The notes below the pieces were generated by a model, which was not told the origin of the DNA, did no database searches, and saw nothing but the letters and a program-made list of their open reading frames with translations. The position numbers and the translations under genes are program-made. From NCBI GenBank assembly GCA_040391865.1, contig JBEBWZ010000023.1:1-32901 (forward strand): a DNA stretch of 32,901 bases, written 5' to 3'. The DNA comes from Solimonas sp040391865. GTDB taxonomy: Bacteria > Pseudomonadota > Gammaproteobacteria > Nevskiales > Nevskiaceae. This document shows, in pieces, positions 1 through 7,311 of this stretch; positions within the stretch are counted from its first letter, which is position 1; every line of letters starts with the position of its first letter.

Positions 1-356
1 TGCTTCTGCAGAAAGCCGAGAAAGCGCGCGATAAGTTTTTCGAAACGTGCGGCGGCGGGCACGCGGGCAAACAGGGCTTCGTTGTATTCCTCGTGCTCGC
101 GGCCGTGCATGGCCTCCTGGCCGATGAACGCGGTGACGGCAGTCTTCAGTTCCGGATCGGTGATCCGATCGCGATAATTGCGCACGCTCTGGATGAAGAA
201 GCGCTCGCCGACCGGAAACACGATCGACAGCGTGTTCATGAAGTGCGACAGATGCACATTGCCGTGATTCCAGTCAGCGATGCGCTCGGCGGGGAGGCGA
301 AACTTGAGATCGCGCCGCGTTGGCAGGATCGCGTTGCGGGGCTTGAGCTTGCTCAT
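1..356 (-). CDS. Predicted metal-dependent hydrolase (PF10118-like), partial
   Basis: The gene starts at 356 and runs off the left edge, so only the first 118 residues are visible. The peptide shows the pattern of the PF10118 family of predicted metal-dependent hydrolases: a W-N-x-G start of the domain near residue 32, HFMNTLS, FPVGERFFI, then FIGQEAMHGREHEEYN near residues 80-96. The conserved Glu and His residues in GERFF and QEAMHGREH are the likely metal ligands. The family's true substrate is not established. An AGGAG ribosome site lies 9 bases before the ATG. It is divergent from a FabR-like TetR regulator with only 130 bases between the starts, so that regulator probably controls it. 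This suggests, without proof, a role linked to membrane lipid or fatty-acid state. Confidence 0.85.
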   Translation of the reverse strand, partial: MSKLKPRNAILPTRRDLKFRLPAERIADWNHGNVHLSHFMNTLSIVFPVGERFFIQSVRNYRDRITDPELKTAVTAFIGQEAMHGREHEEYNEALFARVPAAARFEKLIARFLGFLQK

Positions 357-394
357 CGGTCTAGACTCCTGCGCGCGGTAGGCTGGCGGGCGGT

Positions 395-470
395 ATACAG
401 TTGTATGCGATGAACTTAGTCGTGCGTGTATATCGATGTCAATGGTCAATGTAACAGTTGTAAGTGATCA
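395..470. repeat. Duplicated dyad, candidate TetR operators
   Basis: Two 17-base direct repeats lie at 397-413 and 454-470. They match at 14 of 17 positions and share ACAGTTGTA. Each contains an inverted core with ACA and TGT arms around GT; the left copy (395-406) is a perfect 12-base dyad, ATACAGTTGTAT. The centres are 57 bases apart. They sit between the divergent hydrolase and TetR genes and flank the candidate hydrolase promoter, so they are plausible binding sites for the adjacent regulator. Confidence 0.5.
413..442 (-). promoter_or_regulatory. Candidate promoter of the hydrolase gene
   Basis: On the minus strand a perfect TTGACA lies at 442-437, followed after 18 bases by TAAGTT at 418-413, a weak -10 (3 of 6). 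The start codon is about 50 bases downstream of the expected transcription start. The left operator-like repeat overlaps the end of the -10 region, which would suit repression. Confidence 0.35.
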
Positions 471-486
471 TTTTTAATTGATTGAT

Positions 487-1233
487 ATGAAAGTGAAAAA
501 AATGGTTTCAAGTGAAACCTTGGAGCCTGATGGCGCGGCCAAGCCGGGCAGGCATCGGGTGAACGGGCGCGACCGCCTGATGACCGCGGCAATGGAATTG
601 GGCGCAACGACGCGCAGTCTGGCGTCCCTGGGGCTGCGCGAGGTCTCGCGGCATGCAGGCCTGAACCCGAATACGTTCTACCGCCATTTCCGCAACTTCG
701 ATGAGTTGGGGCTGGCCGTCATTGCGCAGCTCAGTGGCGAGCTGCGTGCCGGCCTGCACGAGCGTCGCCAGCGCCCGGCAGCCAGTGGCCTGAGCCTGTC
801 TGATCCCAGCAATCCGGCGGACTCGCTGCAGCGTTCGCAGACCATCGTGCGCGAGTCGGTGAAACTGGTACTGGACTTCGTCGCCGATCATCGCGAGGCG
901 TACATCGTCGGCATTCGCGAGATGCATGGCACATCGCCGGTCCTGCGCAAGGCTTTGCGCCGGGTGATGGAAGCATTGGCGGACGACATGACCGACGACG
1001 TGCTCAACCTGTTGCACTTGCCGGTGCTGTCGAAAACCGAGGTGCGCGAGATTTCCGGCATGGTGATCCGGCAGATGAGTTTCTTCGCCCTGGATTATCT
1101 GGAGCAACCGGATCAGCGTCAGCAGATCCGTGGTCAGGCCGAGCGTTTCATTCTGTTCCTGTTCTGGGGCGCGCTGGCGGCCAAGGCGCCGGGCATGATC
1201 AGTTCTGCGCAGCTGCCGTTTCCCGATCGTTGA
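487..1233 (+). CDS. TetR-family regulator, FabR-like
   Basis: This 248-residue protein has an N-terminal helix-turn-helix at about residues 48-70 (LREVSRHAGLNPNTFYRHF), followed by FDELGLAVI. That arrangement closely matches the FabR/DesT branch of TetR repressors, which tune unsaturated fatty-acid synthesis in response to acyl-CoA or acyl-ACP. The ligand domain fills the remainder, including a YIVGIREMHGTSPVLRKAL stretch resembling the FabR ligand domain. I chose the ATG at 487; an upstream TTG at 478 and an internal ATG at 502 are alternatives, and none has a strong ribosome site. A Lys-rich N-terminal extension precedes the domain. The neighbour on the other strand is a predicted metal-dependent hydrolase and the likely target. 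I infer a lipid-linked role; the exact ligand cannot be read from sequence. Confidence 0.85.
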   Translation: MKVKKMVSSETLEPDGAAKPGRHRVNGRDRLMTAAMELGATTRSLASLGLREVSRHAGLNPNTFYRHFRNFDELGLAVIAQLSGELRAGLHERRQRPAASGLSLSDPSNPADSLQRSQTIVRESVKLVLDFVADHREAYIVGIREMHGTSPVLRKALRRVMEALADDMTDDVLNLLHLPVLSKTEVREISGMVIRQMSFFALDYLEQPDQRQQIRGQAERFILFLFWGALAAKAPGMISSAQLPFPDR

Positions 1234-1267
1234 GCAAGCGGCGCCTCGTTGGCTCCGCTGCTGCTCA
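1231..1267. terminator. Stem-loop joining the two stop codons of a convergent pair
   Basis: Bases 1231-1241 (TGAGCAAGCGG) pair with 1255-1267 (CCGCTGCTGCTCA), with a 2-base bulge and a 13-base loop. The left arm begins with the TetR stop codon and the right arm ends with the stop codon of the sigma-factor gene. No T-run follows on either strand, so it may be a two-way terminator or only an RNA 3' end stabiliser. Confidence 0.4.
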
Positions 1268-2548
1268 GCGTTGGAGTAGTGCGCTCTGTTGTTCGCTTTC
1301 CGCGGCACGCTTGAATAGCAGTTCGCGTTCGCGGGCGTTACGCGTGAGTGTCGCGGCACGCTCGAATTCGGCACCGGCTTCGCGGTGCCGGCCGAGTTTG
1401 GCGAGCAGGTCGCCGCGCACCGCCGGTAGCAGGTGGTAGTTACGCAAGCTGGGCTCGTCGCGCAGTGCGTCGGCGATGTCGAGGCCCGCGGTGGGACCAA
1501 AGGCCATGGCCAGGGCAACTGCACGATTCAGTTCCACGATCGGCGACGGCGTCAGTTGCGCCAGCGCGTCGTAGAGCGCCGCGATGCGCGGCCAGTCGGT
1601 ATCGGCAGCGGTGCGCGCACGGGCATGACAGGCGGCGATACTGGCCTGCATCGCGTAGGGGCCCAGCGATTTTCCCAGCGTGTTGATATGCGCGAGTGCG
1701 GCGAGGCCGAGGCGGATCAGCAGTAGATCCCAGCGTGAGCGATCCTGATCCAGCAACAACACCGGCGTGCCGTCGACCGCCGTGCGAGCGCGCAGGCGTG
1801 AGGCCTGGATTTCCATCAGCGCGACCAGACCGTGGACTTCCGGTTCCGTGGGCGCCAGTCCCGCAAGTACGCGGCCGAGGCGCAAGGCTTCTTCACACAA
1901 GGCTGGACGCATCCAGTCGTCGCCGGCCGTGGCGGAATAGCCTTCGTTGAACACCAGGTAGATCACTTCCAGCACCGAGGCCAGACGCGGCGCCAGGTCA
2001 GCGCCACGCGGTACTTCATAAGGCACACGCGCCTCGGCCAGGGTGCGCTTGGCGCGCACGATGCGTTGCGCCACGGTGGCCTCCGCCACCAGAAAGGCAC
2101 GCGCAATTTCGTCGGTGCTCAGGCCGCACAGCAGGCGCAGGGTCAGCGCAGTGCGCGCTTCGGTCGACAGCAGCGGGTGACAGGCGGTGAAGATCAGCCG
2201 CAGCAAATCGTCGCCGATGTCATCGTCAAGTGCTGCCTCCTGCCTTGCCGCCGAGTCGTCGAGCTGATCTTCCAGCTCGTAGGCAATCTGTGCGTGCTTG
2301 CGCTCCAGCAGTTTGTAGTGACGCAGCCGGTCGATGGCACGATGCCTGGCGGTGGTCATCAGCCAGGCACCGGGATTGTCGGGAATGCCGGCGTTGGGCC
2401 ACTGCTCCAGCGCTGCCACCAATGCATCCTGTGCAAGCTCCTCGGCAACGCCGACATCGCGCACCAGTCGCGCCAGTGCGGCGATCAGGCGCGCCGACTC
2501 GATCTTCCAGACTGCATCGATGGCGCGGTGTGCGGCGTCGGTGGCCAT
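1265..2548 (-). CDS. ECF sigma factor with DUF6596 and C-terminal extension (ECF42-type)
   Basis: This 427-residue protein has a sigma-70 region 2 at about residues 17-80 (AEELAQDALVAALEQWP, then PGAWLMTTARHRAIDRLR). Region 4 lies at about 118-170 (LRLLCGLSTDEIARAFLVAEATVAQRI, read as separate halves). A DUF6596 segment follows (VIYLVFNEGYSAT) and then a helical, TPR-like C-terminus. ECF42 sigma factors are about this long, have no anti-sigma partner, and are encoded beside DGPF (YCII-related) proteins. Both features hold here: no anti-sigma gene is visible and two DGPF genes lie upstream in the same operon. The C-terminal extension is thought to replace the anti-sigma factor as the control element. 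It is the last gene of the operon, 17 bases after the second DGPF gene, and a candidate self-recognised promoter lies ahead of the first gene. Confidence 0.93.
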   Translation of the reverse strand: MATDAAHRAIDAVWKIESARLIAALARLVRDVGVAEELAQDALVAALEQWPNAGIPDNPGAWLMTTARHRAIDRLRHYKLLERKHAQIAYELEDQLDDSAARQEAALDDDIGDDLLRLIFTACHPLLSTEARTALTLRLLCGLSTDEIARAFLVAEATVAQRIVRAKRTLAEARVPYEVPRGADLAPRLASVLEVIYLVFNEGYSATAGDDWMRPALCEEALRLGRVLAGLAPTEPEVHGLVALMEIQASRLRARTAVDGTPVLLLDQDRSRWDLLLIRLGLAALAHINTLGKSLGPYAMQASIAACHARARTAADTDWPRIAALYDALAQLTPSPIVELNRAVALAMAFGPTAGLDIADALRDEPSLRNYHLLPAVRGDLLAKLGRHREAGAEFERAATLTRNARERELLFKRAAESEQQSALLQR

Positions 2549-2565
2549 GCCGGGTTCCCAGGTGC

Positions 2566-2937
2566 TCAGGACTGCTCGTAGTAGTCGATCGGACGAATTT
2601 CCACACCCCAGCCGACATGTTCTCCGATCTGCGCCGCCGGGTGTTTCGAAGCAATGGCAATGGCCTGCTCGCGGGTCTCGGCGTCGATGATGAAGAAGCT
2701 GCCGAGGATTTCCTTGGCCTCGGCGTAGGGGCCATCGGTGACCACCGGCTTGCCGTTACGGGGACGCAGACTGATCGATTCGCGGGCCGCCCCCAACGAG
2801 GCGCAGAGGCGCATCTGGCCACTGGCGCGCAACTGCGCGTCCAATGCCGGGCACTGACTGACCAGCGCCTCGACCTCGGCGGGCGACAGCGCCGCGAATT
2901 TCCGTTCGTCGTAATAGCCTAGACATAGATATTTCAT
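2566..2937 (-). CDS. YCII-related DGPF-domain protein
   Basis: A 123-residue protein of the YCII-related (DGPF) family, which has a ferredoxin-like dimeric alpha-beta barrel fold. The opening MKYLCLGYYDE and the signature VVTDGPYAEAKEILGSFF near residues 65-83 identify it; the family motif DGPF appears here as DGPY at 68-71. No reaction is firmly assigned to stand-alone members. It lies directly before the ECF sigma gene with a 17-base gap, the hallmark pairing of ECF42 operons. The two DGPF proteins of this operon differ strongly in sequence, so they are not a recent duplication and may form a heteromeric pair, which is inference. Confidence 0.9.
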   Translation of the reverse strand: MKYLCLGYYDERKFAALSPAEVEALVSQCPALDAQLRASGQMRLCASLGAARESISLRPRNGKPVVTDGPYAEAKEILGSFFIIDAETREQAIAIASKHPAAQIGEHVGWGVEIRPIDYYEQS

Positions 2938-2999
2938 TGCGGAGGTTCGAAGCAGGTGCGGTGGTGGGGGGGCAGGCCGATGGCAGCGGCATCTGCAGC

Positions 3000-3527
3000 T
3001 CAGGCTTCGGCGGCATTCTTCAGTGCAGCCAGGCCAGCTTCGAAATCGGTGCCGACCATGCGGTCCATGTCGAAGAATACTTGCATGAGTTTGGAAATGA
3101 AGGAGGCCTTGCCGTACATCGCCCAGATCACTTCGGTGCCGCCATCATGCGCCTGAAGGGTGAATTCAGCCATGTTGGTGGCCACCATCGGCTTAAAGAA
3201 ATCCAGTCGGATCACGATGTGCGAAGGGGATGTCGAGTCGATGATCTCCATCCGTCCGGAACCGATGTCCTGATTGCCGTTCCAGGCGTAGACGGCGCCT
3301 TTACCGCTGTCGGCGCCGCTGAAGGTTCTTTGCATGGCCGGATCTTTTTTCTCGTAGGGCGACCATTGCGACCAGCGATGGAAGTCGTCGATCAGTACAA
3401 AGATCGCCTCAGGGGATGCCTGCATGGTCAGGCGACGTTCGACACGAAATTCGTCGGGTTTGACGGCGGCAAGGATCAGCACCACGAGGATCGCCAAGCC
3501 GACGACGAGACCAATGATCTTGAGCAT
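3000..3527 (-). CDS. Membrane-anchored SRPBCC (polyketide cyclase-like) protein
   Basis: This 175-residue protein begins with a hydrophobic helix at about residues 2-22 (MLKIIGLVVGLAILVVLILA). An SRPBCC/START-like fold follows: FRVERRLTMQASPEAIF at the first strand, then FHRWSQWSPYEKKDPAM, a hallmark of the polyketide-cyclase subgroup. Such domains bind small hydrophobic ligands; no catalytic activity can be inferred. The single N-terminal helix suggests a membrane tether with the domain facing either side. A GGAGAA ribosome site precedes the ATG. It sits between the VOC and second DGPF genes with short gaps (19 and 62 bases) and is part of the same transcript. Confidence 0.88.
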   Translation of the reverse strand: MLKIIGLVVGLAILVVLILAAVKPDEFRVERRLTMQASPEAIFVLIDDFHRWSQWSPYEKKDPAMQRTFSGADSGKGAVYAWNGNQDIGSGRMEIIDSTSPSHIVIRLDFFKPMVATNMAEFTLQAHDGGTEVIWAMYGKASFISKLMQVFFDMDRMVGTDFEAGLAALKNAAEA

Positions 3528-3546
3528 GAGTTTCTCCGGTTCGCGA

Positions 3547-3957
3547 TCAGGGGGCGGGGTTGCAGTTGATCATCCAGGGGGTGCCGAACTGGTCGACCAC
3601 CATGCCAAAGCCGCTGGCCCAGAAGGTCGGCTCGAACGGCATTTGTATCGTGCCGCCGGCACTGAGTGCGTCAAACACGCGGCGGCCTTCGTCCGGCTCT
3701 GGGAAATTCAGGGTCACCGCAAAGCCCTGTTGCCTGTCGAAGCGACCGGGCGGTGCATCGGCGCCGTACAGCAGTTGATCGCCGACGGTCAGTTCGGCAT
3801 GCAGGATGCGGCTGTGCCAGTCCGCGGGCACTTCACTGGCGATCGGAGATTCACCGTGACGCATCATCATGTTGATGACACCGCCAAGACATTTTTCATA
3901 GAACTCGAACACGGCTGCGCACTGACCGTCGAATCCGAGATGGGGAACGATTTGCAT
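3547..3957 (-). CDS. VOC-family (PhnB/glyoxalase-like) protein
   Basis: A 136-residue member of the vicinal oxygen chelate superfamily, in the PhnB-like subgroup. It opens with IVPHLGFDGQCAAVFEFYEK, contains HAELTVGDQLLYGAD and ends with MVVDQFGTPWMINC, the typical paired beta-alpha-beta-beta-beta elements. The subgroup usually lacks a known substrate and only some members keep the full metal site. AAGGAG lies just ahead of the ATG. It is second in the ECF42 operon, 25 bases after the first DGPF gene. VOC proteins are common passengers in ECF42 clusters, which supports a shared, perhaps detoxifying, function that remains undefined. Confidence 0.88.
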   Translation of the reverse strand: MQIVPHLGFDGQCAAVFEFYEKCLGGVINMMMRHGESPIASEVPADWHSRILHAELTVGDQLLYGADAPPGRFDRQQGFAVTLNFPEPDEGRRVFDALSAGGTIQMPFEPTFWASGFGMVVDQFGTPWMINCNPAP

Positions 3958-3982
3958 GATCTGCTCCTTGGAAGGCAGGTGT

Positions 3983-4405
3983 TTAGCGCGGTTGAAGGGT
4001 GGCGCGCAGACGATCTTCCTGTGCGCGCAGCTCCGGGGTGAGTTCGCCGCCGAAATCCTCGGTCTCGAATACCTGGCGAATCTCGATCTCGGAGTCGCTG
4101 ATCATCGGATTGGGGCAGCGCTTGACCCATTCGATGGCTTCGTCGAGCGATTTCACCTGGAACAGCCAGAAGCCGGCGACCAGCTCCTTGGTTTCAGCGA
4201 ACGGACCGTCGATGACCGAGCGCGTCTTGCCGGAAAAGCGCACCCGCGCGCCGCGTGAGCTGGGATGCAGTCCTTCACCCGCCAGCATCACACCGGCCTT
4301 TACCAGTTCTTCGTTGTATCGGCCCATTTCGGTGAGCAGTTGCTCGCCCGGCATGATGCCGGCTTCCGATTCCGGGCTTGCTTTGACCATCACCATGAAG
4401 CGCAT
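3983..4405 (-). CDS. YCII-related DGPF-domain protein (first gene of ECF42 operon)
   Basis: A 140-residue DGPF protein. It opens with MRFMVMVKASPESEAG and carries SVIDGPFAETKELVAGF around residues 63-79 with an intact DGPF at 66-69, followed by SLDEAIEWVKRCP. The ATG at 4405 was chosen over upstream in-frame sites because GGAG lies 8 bases ahead and the family opening starts exactly there. It is the first gene of a five-gene minus-strand operon ending in the sigma factor. A TGTCGA-17-CGACGT promoter-like pair lies about 80 bases upstream. Function is unknown; in related clusters DGPF genes are the main targets of the linked sigma factor. Confidence 0.92.
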   Translation of the reverse strand: MRFMVMVKASPESEAGIMPGEQLLTEMGRYNEELVKAGVMLAGEGLHPSSRGARVRFSGKTRSVIDGPFAETKELVAGFWLFQVKSLDEAIEWVKRCPNPMISDSEIEIRQVFETEDFGGELTPELRAQEDRLRATLQPR

Positions 4406-4483
4406 CGTCGTTTCTCCGGTTTGCAGAGGGTGGGCATCACGCTGGCCGATCCTGAGGAACGCCCGATGTGCTGCTCCACTGGT

Positions 4484-4512
4484 ACGTCGAATGGCGACGG
4501 CAGAAATCGACA
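4484..4512 (-). promoter_or_regulatory. Candidate ECF42 promoter
   Basis: On the minus strand TGTCGA lies at 4512-4507, then 17 bases, then CGACGT at 4489-4484. From memory, ECF42 promoters carry TGTCGA at -35 and a CGA-type -10, so both elements and the spacing fit. The expected start of transcription is about 70 bases ahead of the first DGPF ATG. This would make the operon autoregulated. Confidence 0.55.
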
Positions 4513-4654
4513 TGGATTTCTTGCGGGCGCGGCAGCGTTGTCTAAGTGGCTGTAGAAGCGGGAGATATGTCCGAAATGGGCGCTTCTTTCGGGGTCGCGG
4601 GGCGGCACGATTCGGTGTTAGCGTGACGCACCTTTCAAGCGGGGAGCCGGTCGG

Positions 4655-5233
4655 ATGAATCTGCAATACGCGCTGTCGCTGTCCTTGGTGCTGATCTGCG
4701 GCGTGGCGTCGGCCGCACCGGGAACTTACGAGATCGACCCGAGCCACACCTATCCCAGTTTCGAGGCCGACCACATGGCCGGTCTGTCACTGTGGCGCGG
4801 CAAATTCAATCGCAGCAGCGGCACGGTGACATGGGACAAGGAAGCGGGCAGTGGCACAGTCGAGGTGGTGATCGATGCCACCAGCATCGACTTCGGACAC
4901 GATGAAATGAATGCGCACGCGCTGAAGCCGGAATGGTTCGATGTCGCGCAGTATCCGCAGGCGGTCTATCGCGGCAAGCTCGCCGGTTTCAGCAAGGGCG
5001 TGCCGACGCGCGTTGATGGCAGCCTGACCCTGCGCGGCGTGACGCGCGTGGTACCGCTGCAGATCCTGACTTTCAAGTGCATGCCACATCCGATGCTCAA
5101 GCGTGAAGTCTGCGGCGCAGACGCCCTGGCGACGTTGCAGCGCGACGAGTTTGGAATGGATCTGGGCAAGGATTATGGTTTCGACATGAAGGTCACGCTG
5201 CGGATTCAGATCGAAGCGATAAAGACGGAATGA
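4655..5233 (+). CDS. YceI-family periplasmic lipocalin-like protein
   Basis: A 192-residue protein with a signal peptide (about residues 1-20, ending VASA). The mature part has the YceI pattern: YEIDPSHTYPSFEADHM, FNRSSGTV, VVIDATSIDFGHDEMN, LKPEWFDVAQYP and SLTLRGVTR. YceI proteins form an eight-stranded barrel that binds polyisoprenoid-type lipids in the periplasm. The Cys pair around residues 147 and 157 is typical. A GGGGAG lies ahead of the ATG. It is divergent from the ECF42 operon across a 249-base region that holds the candidate ECF42 promoter on the other strand, and no clear promoter of its own was seen there. Confidence 0.92.
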   Translation: MNLQYALSLSLVLICGVASAAPGTYEIDPSHTYPSFEADHMAGLSLWRGKFNRSSGTVTWDKEAGSGTVEVVIDATSIDFGHDEMNAHALKPEWFDVAQYPQAVYRGKLAGFSKGVPTRVDGSLTLRGVTRVVPLQILTFKCMPHPMLKREVCGADALATLQRDEFGMDLGKDYGFDMKVTLRIQIEAIKTE

Positions 5234-5302
5234 GTTTGAGCGCTTGCTGTACGGTCTTTGCACGATGCAGGGCGGTTGTCACTCAGAAGAGGAGAACGCG
5301 AC

Positions 5303-5656
5303 ATGGCATACGTTGATGGTTTTGTGCTGCCGGTACCGACCGACAAGCTACCCGAGTACCGGCGCATGGCGCGCAAGGCCGGCAAGATCTGGAAGGAATA
5401 CGGTGCGCTGCATTACGCGGAGTATGTGGCCGATGACGTGAAGCCGGGCAAGCACACCTCGTTTCCGCAAAGCGTGAAGCTGAAGCCGAACGAGACGGTG
5501 ATCTTTGCCTACATCATCTACAGTTCGCGCGCGCAGCGGGATCGGGTCAACGCCAAGGTGATGAGCGATCCGCGGATGAACTACGACCCCAAGACCTTGC
5601 CGTTCGATGGCAAGCGCATGTTCTGGGGCGGCTTCAAGACCCTGGTTGAAATTTGA
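5303..5656 (+). CDS. DUF1428 family protein (YbaA-like)
   Basis: A 117-residue DUF1428 protein, recognisable from MAYVDGFVLPVPTDKLPEYR, then WKEYGALHYAEYVADDVKPG, and MSDPRM followed by FDGKRMFWGGF. The family has a dimeric ferredoxin-like fold related to the YCII proteins and has no known reaction. The ATG at 5303 is preceded by AGGAGA. It follows YceI by 69 bases on the same strand and may be co-transcribed. DUF1428 genes often accompany DGPF and ECF42 genes, so it may belong to the same stress response as the adjacent operon; that is inference from context. Confidence 0.92.
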   Translation: MAYVDGFVLPVPTDKLPEYRRMARKAGKIWKEYGALHYAEYVADDVKPGKHTSFPQSVKLKPNETVIFAYIIYSSRAQRDRVNAKVMSDPRMNYDPKTLPFDGKRMFWGGFKTLVEI

Positions 5657-5663
5657 GCGGTGC

Positions 5664-5697
5664 GGTGACGGTTGGCGCTCAGGCGCCGGCCGTCACC
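5664..5697. terminator. Long stem-loop between convergent DUF1428 and S4 genes
   Basis: GGTGACGG at 5664-5671 pairs with CCGTCACC at 5690-5697. Two possible T-G wobbles lead into an inner stem, GGCGC (5674-5678) with GCGCC (5683-5687), closed by the loop TCAG. The loop carries the stop codon of the minus-strand S4 gene, and the base starts 8 bases after the DUF1428 stop. There is no T-run on either side, so it is a terminator-like structure rather than a canonical terminator. Confidence 0.5.
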
Positions 5698-5900
5698 ATG
5701 ATGCGCACGTCGCCGCAGCTGACGATCTGGCCGGCGCGGATCTTGGCGGTCTTGCGGCTTTCGGGCGCACCGTCGACCTGTACCTGACCCGCGGCCACCA
5801 GTCCCTTGCCGGCGCCGCCGCTGTCGCAGATACCGACCAGTTTCAGCAGCTGATTGACTTCGATGTAGTCGCTTTCCAGCGTGAATTCGACGGTGGGCAT
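5679..5900 (-). CDS. S4-domain RNA-binding protein (YbcJ-like)
   Basis: A 73-residue protein that is essentially one S4 RNA-binding domain: LLKLVGICDSGGAGKGLV, then GQVQVDGAPESRKTAKIRAGQIVS. This is the layout of YbcJ-type proteins, thought to bind structured RNA, perhaps on the ribosome. No Shine-Dalgarno is visible; the bases ahead of the ATG read CCTCCCC, which is pyrimidine-rich. A TAGAAT -10 candidate lies 30 bases upstream, so the leader is very short. The stop codon sits in the loop of a long hairpin shared with the convergent DUF1428 gene. Confidence 0.9.
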   Translation of the reverse strand: MPTVEFTLESDYIEVNQLLKLVGICDSGGAGKGLVAAGQVQVDGAPESRKTAKIRAGQIVSCGDVRIMVTAGA

Positions 5901-5929
5901 GGGGAGGTTGGATCACGGGGTGGGGCGCA

Positions 5930-5935
5930 ATTCTA
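5930..5935 (-). promoter_or_regulatory. Candidate -10 box of the S4 gene
   Basis: TAGAAT reads on the minus strand at 5935-5930, about 30 bases before the S4 start codon. No recognisable -35 lies 17 bases further up. It matches the TAnAAT pattern seen ahead of other genes in this window. Confidence 0.35.
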
Positions 5936-6028
5936 GGAGTCCGGGCGGCAGGAATCGAGCGGCGTGGGGGAGGCGCTTTCGAGCCGGGGTGCGAACGGAT
6001 GAAAGGTGCGTCGCGGGCGTCGCGCCGA

Positions 6029-7288
6029 TCACTGCCGCCCAGGTGCGGGGCGGGTCGTGGCGAGGTTGGCGTGCACCCGGCGCGTGACGCGCCAGGCCAG
6101 TGCAGCGGCGATCAGCAGTACCAGCGCAGCGACCAGAAATGCGGCACCGGGGGTGGGTAACAGTGGGTTGTCACCGACCGAGAGCGCATAGATGCCGCCG
6201 AAGAACAGCGGCGACAGCACACCGGCGATGCTGGTGACGCACATCGTGGCGCCTTGCAACTGGCCCTGCTGCGATTCGGATACGCGTCGCGTCATCAGCG
6301 ATTGCAGCGTCGGTGTCGCCAGCCCCCACAGCGCATCCGGTATCAGCGCGAGCATGAACAGCATCGTGGTCGGGGCCAGGCCCATGCAGGCGATACCCAA
6401 GGCGCCGCCCACCAGGCCGATGATCATGGTGCGCCACTCGCCGATGCGCTTGACGATCGGACCCACCAGCACCCCCTGGGTCACGACATCGAGCGCACCC
6501 ACCACGGCGAGTACCGCGCCAACTTCCCAGGGATGCCAGTGATAGCGGTAGCCGACGTACAGCACGAATACCGCGGGCAGGACGTGATGCGCGAAATACA
6601 GCAGGAAGTTGATGGTCGCCAGGGCCGGCAGTTCGGCTTGCGAGCGCAACAGTTTCATCGCGCCGAAGGGATGGGCGCGGTCCCATGAGAATCGCATCCG
6701 GCGTTCGCGCGGCAGCGATTCCGGCAGGATCATCAAGCCGTAGAGAAAGGCGACGCCGCCCATCGCGGCCGCCGCCCAGAACGGTGCGCGTGGCGAGATC
6801 TCGCCCAGCAGGCCGCCCAGCAGCGGTCCGGCAATGAAGCCGCCACTGTAGGCGGCGCCCATCAGGCCGTAGGCGCGTGCACGCTGGCTGGGCGCGGTGA
6901 TGTCGGCCATGTAGGCGTAGACCGTGGTGAAGCTGGCCGAAGTGATGCCGGCAATGATGCGGCCCAGCGCCAGCCACCACAGATTGGGTGCGAGGGCCAT
7001 CAGCACGTAGTCGGCGGCAAGACCGGCCGACGACAGCAGGATCACCGGTCGTCGCCCGTACTGATCCGAGAGTGCGCCGATGATCGGCGATGCGACGAAC
7101 TGCATCAGTGCCCACAGTGCGACGAAGATGCCGTTGATGACGCCGGCCCGTGCGTTCGAGCCGGTGAAGTCTTCGATCAGCACCGGCAGGACCGGGATCA
7201 CGATGCCCATCGAGACTACGTCGAGCACCGCGGTCACGAAGATGAAAGTGATCGTGGCTTTGCGGCGTCGTGACGTGAGAATCGACAC
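6029..7288 (-). CDS. MFS exporter, TetA-like (TCR/Tet family)
   Basis: A 419-residue, roughly 12-helix drug:proton antiporter of the inner membrane. VLDVVSMGIVIPVLPVLI in the first helix and the loop motif GALSDQYGRRPVILLS between helices 2 and 3 are typical of TetA-type transporters; the fifth helix shows GFIAGPLLGGLLG. I chose the GTG at 7288 because the open frame otherwise extends into the upstream Lon-domain gene; this gives the usual family length, though no strong ribosome site is present. It lies 23 bases after the Lon-domain gene and is probably co-transcribed with it. No TetR repressor is adjacent, so a tetracycline substrate should not be assumed; many such proteins export other compounds. 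Confidence 0.9.
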   Translation of the reverse strand: MSILTSRRRKATITFIFVTAVLDVVSMGIVIPVLPVLIEDFTGSNARAGVINGIFVALWALMQFVASPIIGALSDQYGRRPVILLSSAGLAADYVLMALAPNLWWLALGRIIAGITSASFTTVYAYMADITAPSQRARAYGLMGAAYSGGFIAGPLLGGLLGEISPRAPFWAAAAMGGVAFLYGLMILPESLPRERRMRFSWDRAHPFGAMKLLRSQAELPALATINFLLYFAHHVLPAVFVLYVGYRYHWHPWEVGAVLAVVGALDVVTQGVLVGPIVKRIGEWRTMIIGLVGGALGIACMGLAPTTMLFMLALIPDALWGLATPTLQSLMTRRVSESQQGQLQGATMCVTSIAGVLSPLFFGGIYALSVGDNPLLPTPGAAFLVAALVLLIAAALAWRVTRRVHANLATTRPAPGRQ

Positions 7289-7311
7289 GGTGGAGTGATC
7301 GTTCGGGTGGA

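Noticed and set aside
6029..7288. Calling the MFS exporter a tetracycline-resistance gene
   Set aside because: The motifs are shared by the wider TCR/Tet family, and no adjacent tetR or mobile element supports a specific resistance role.
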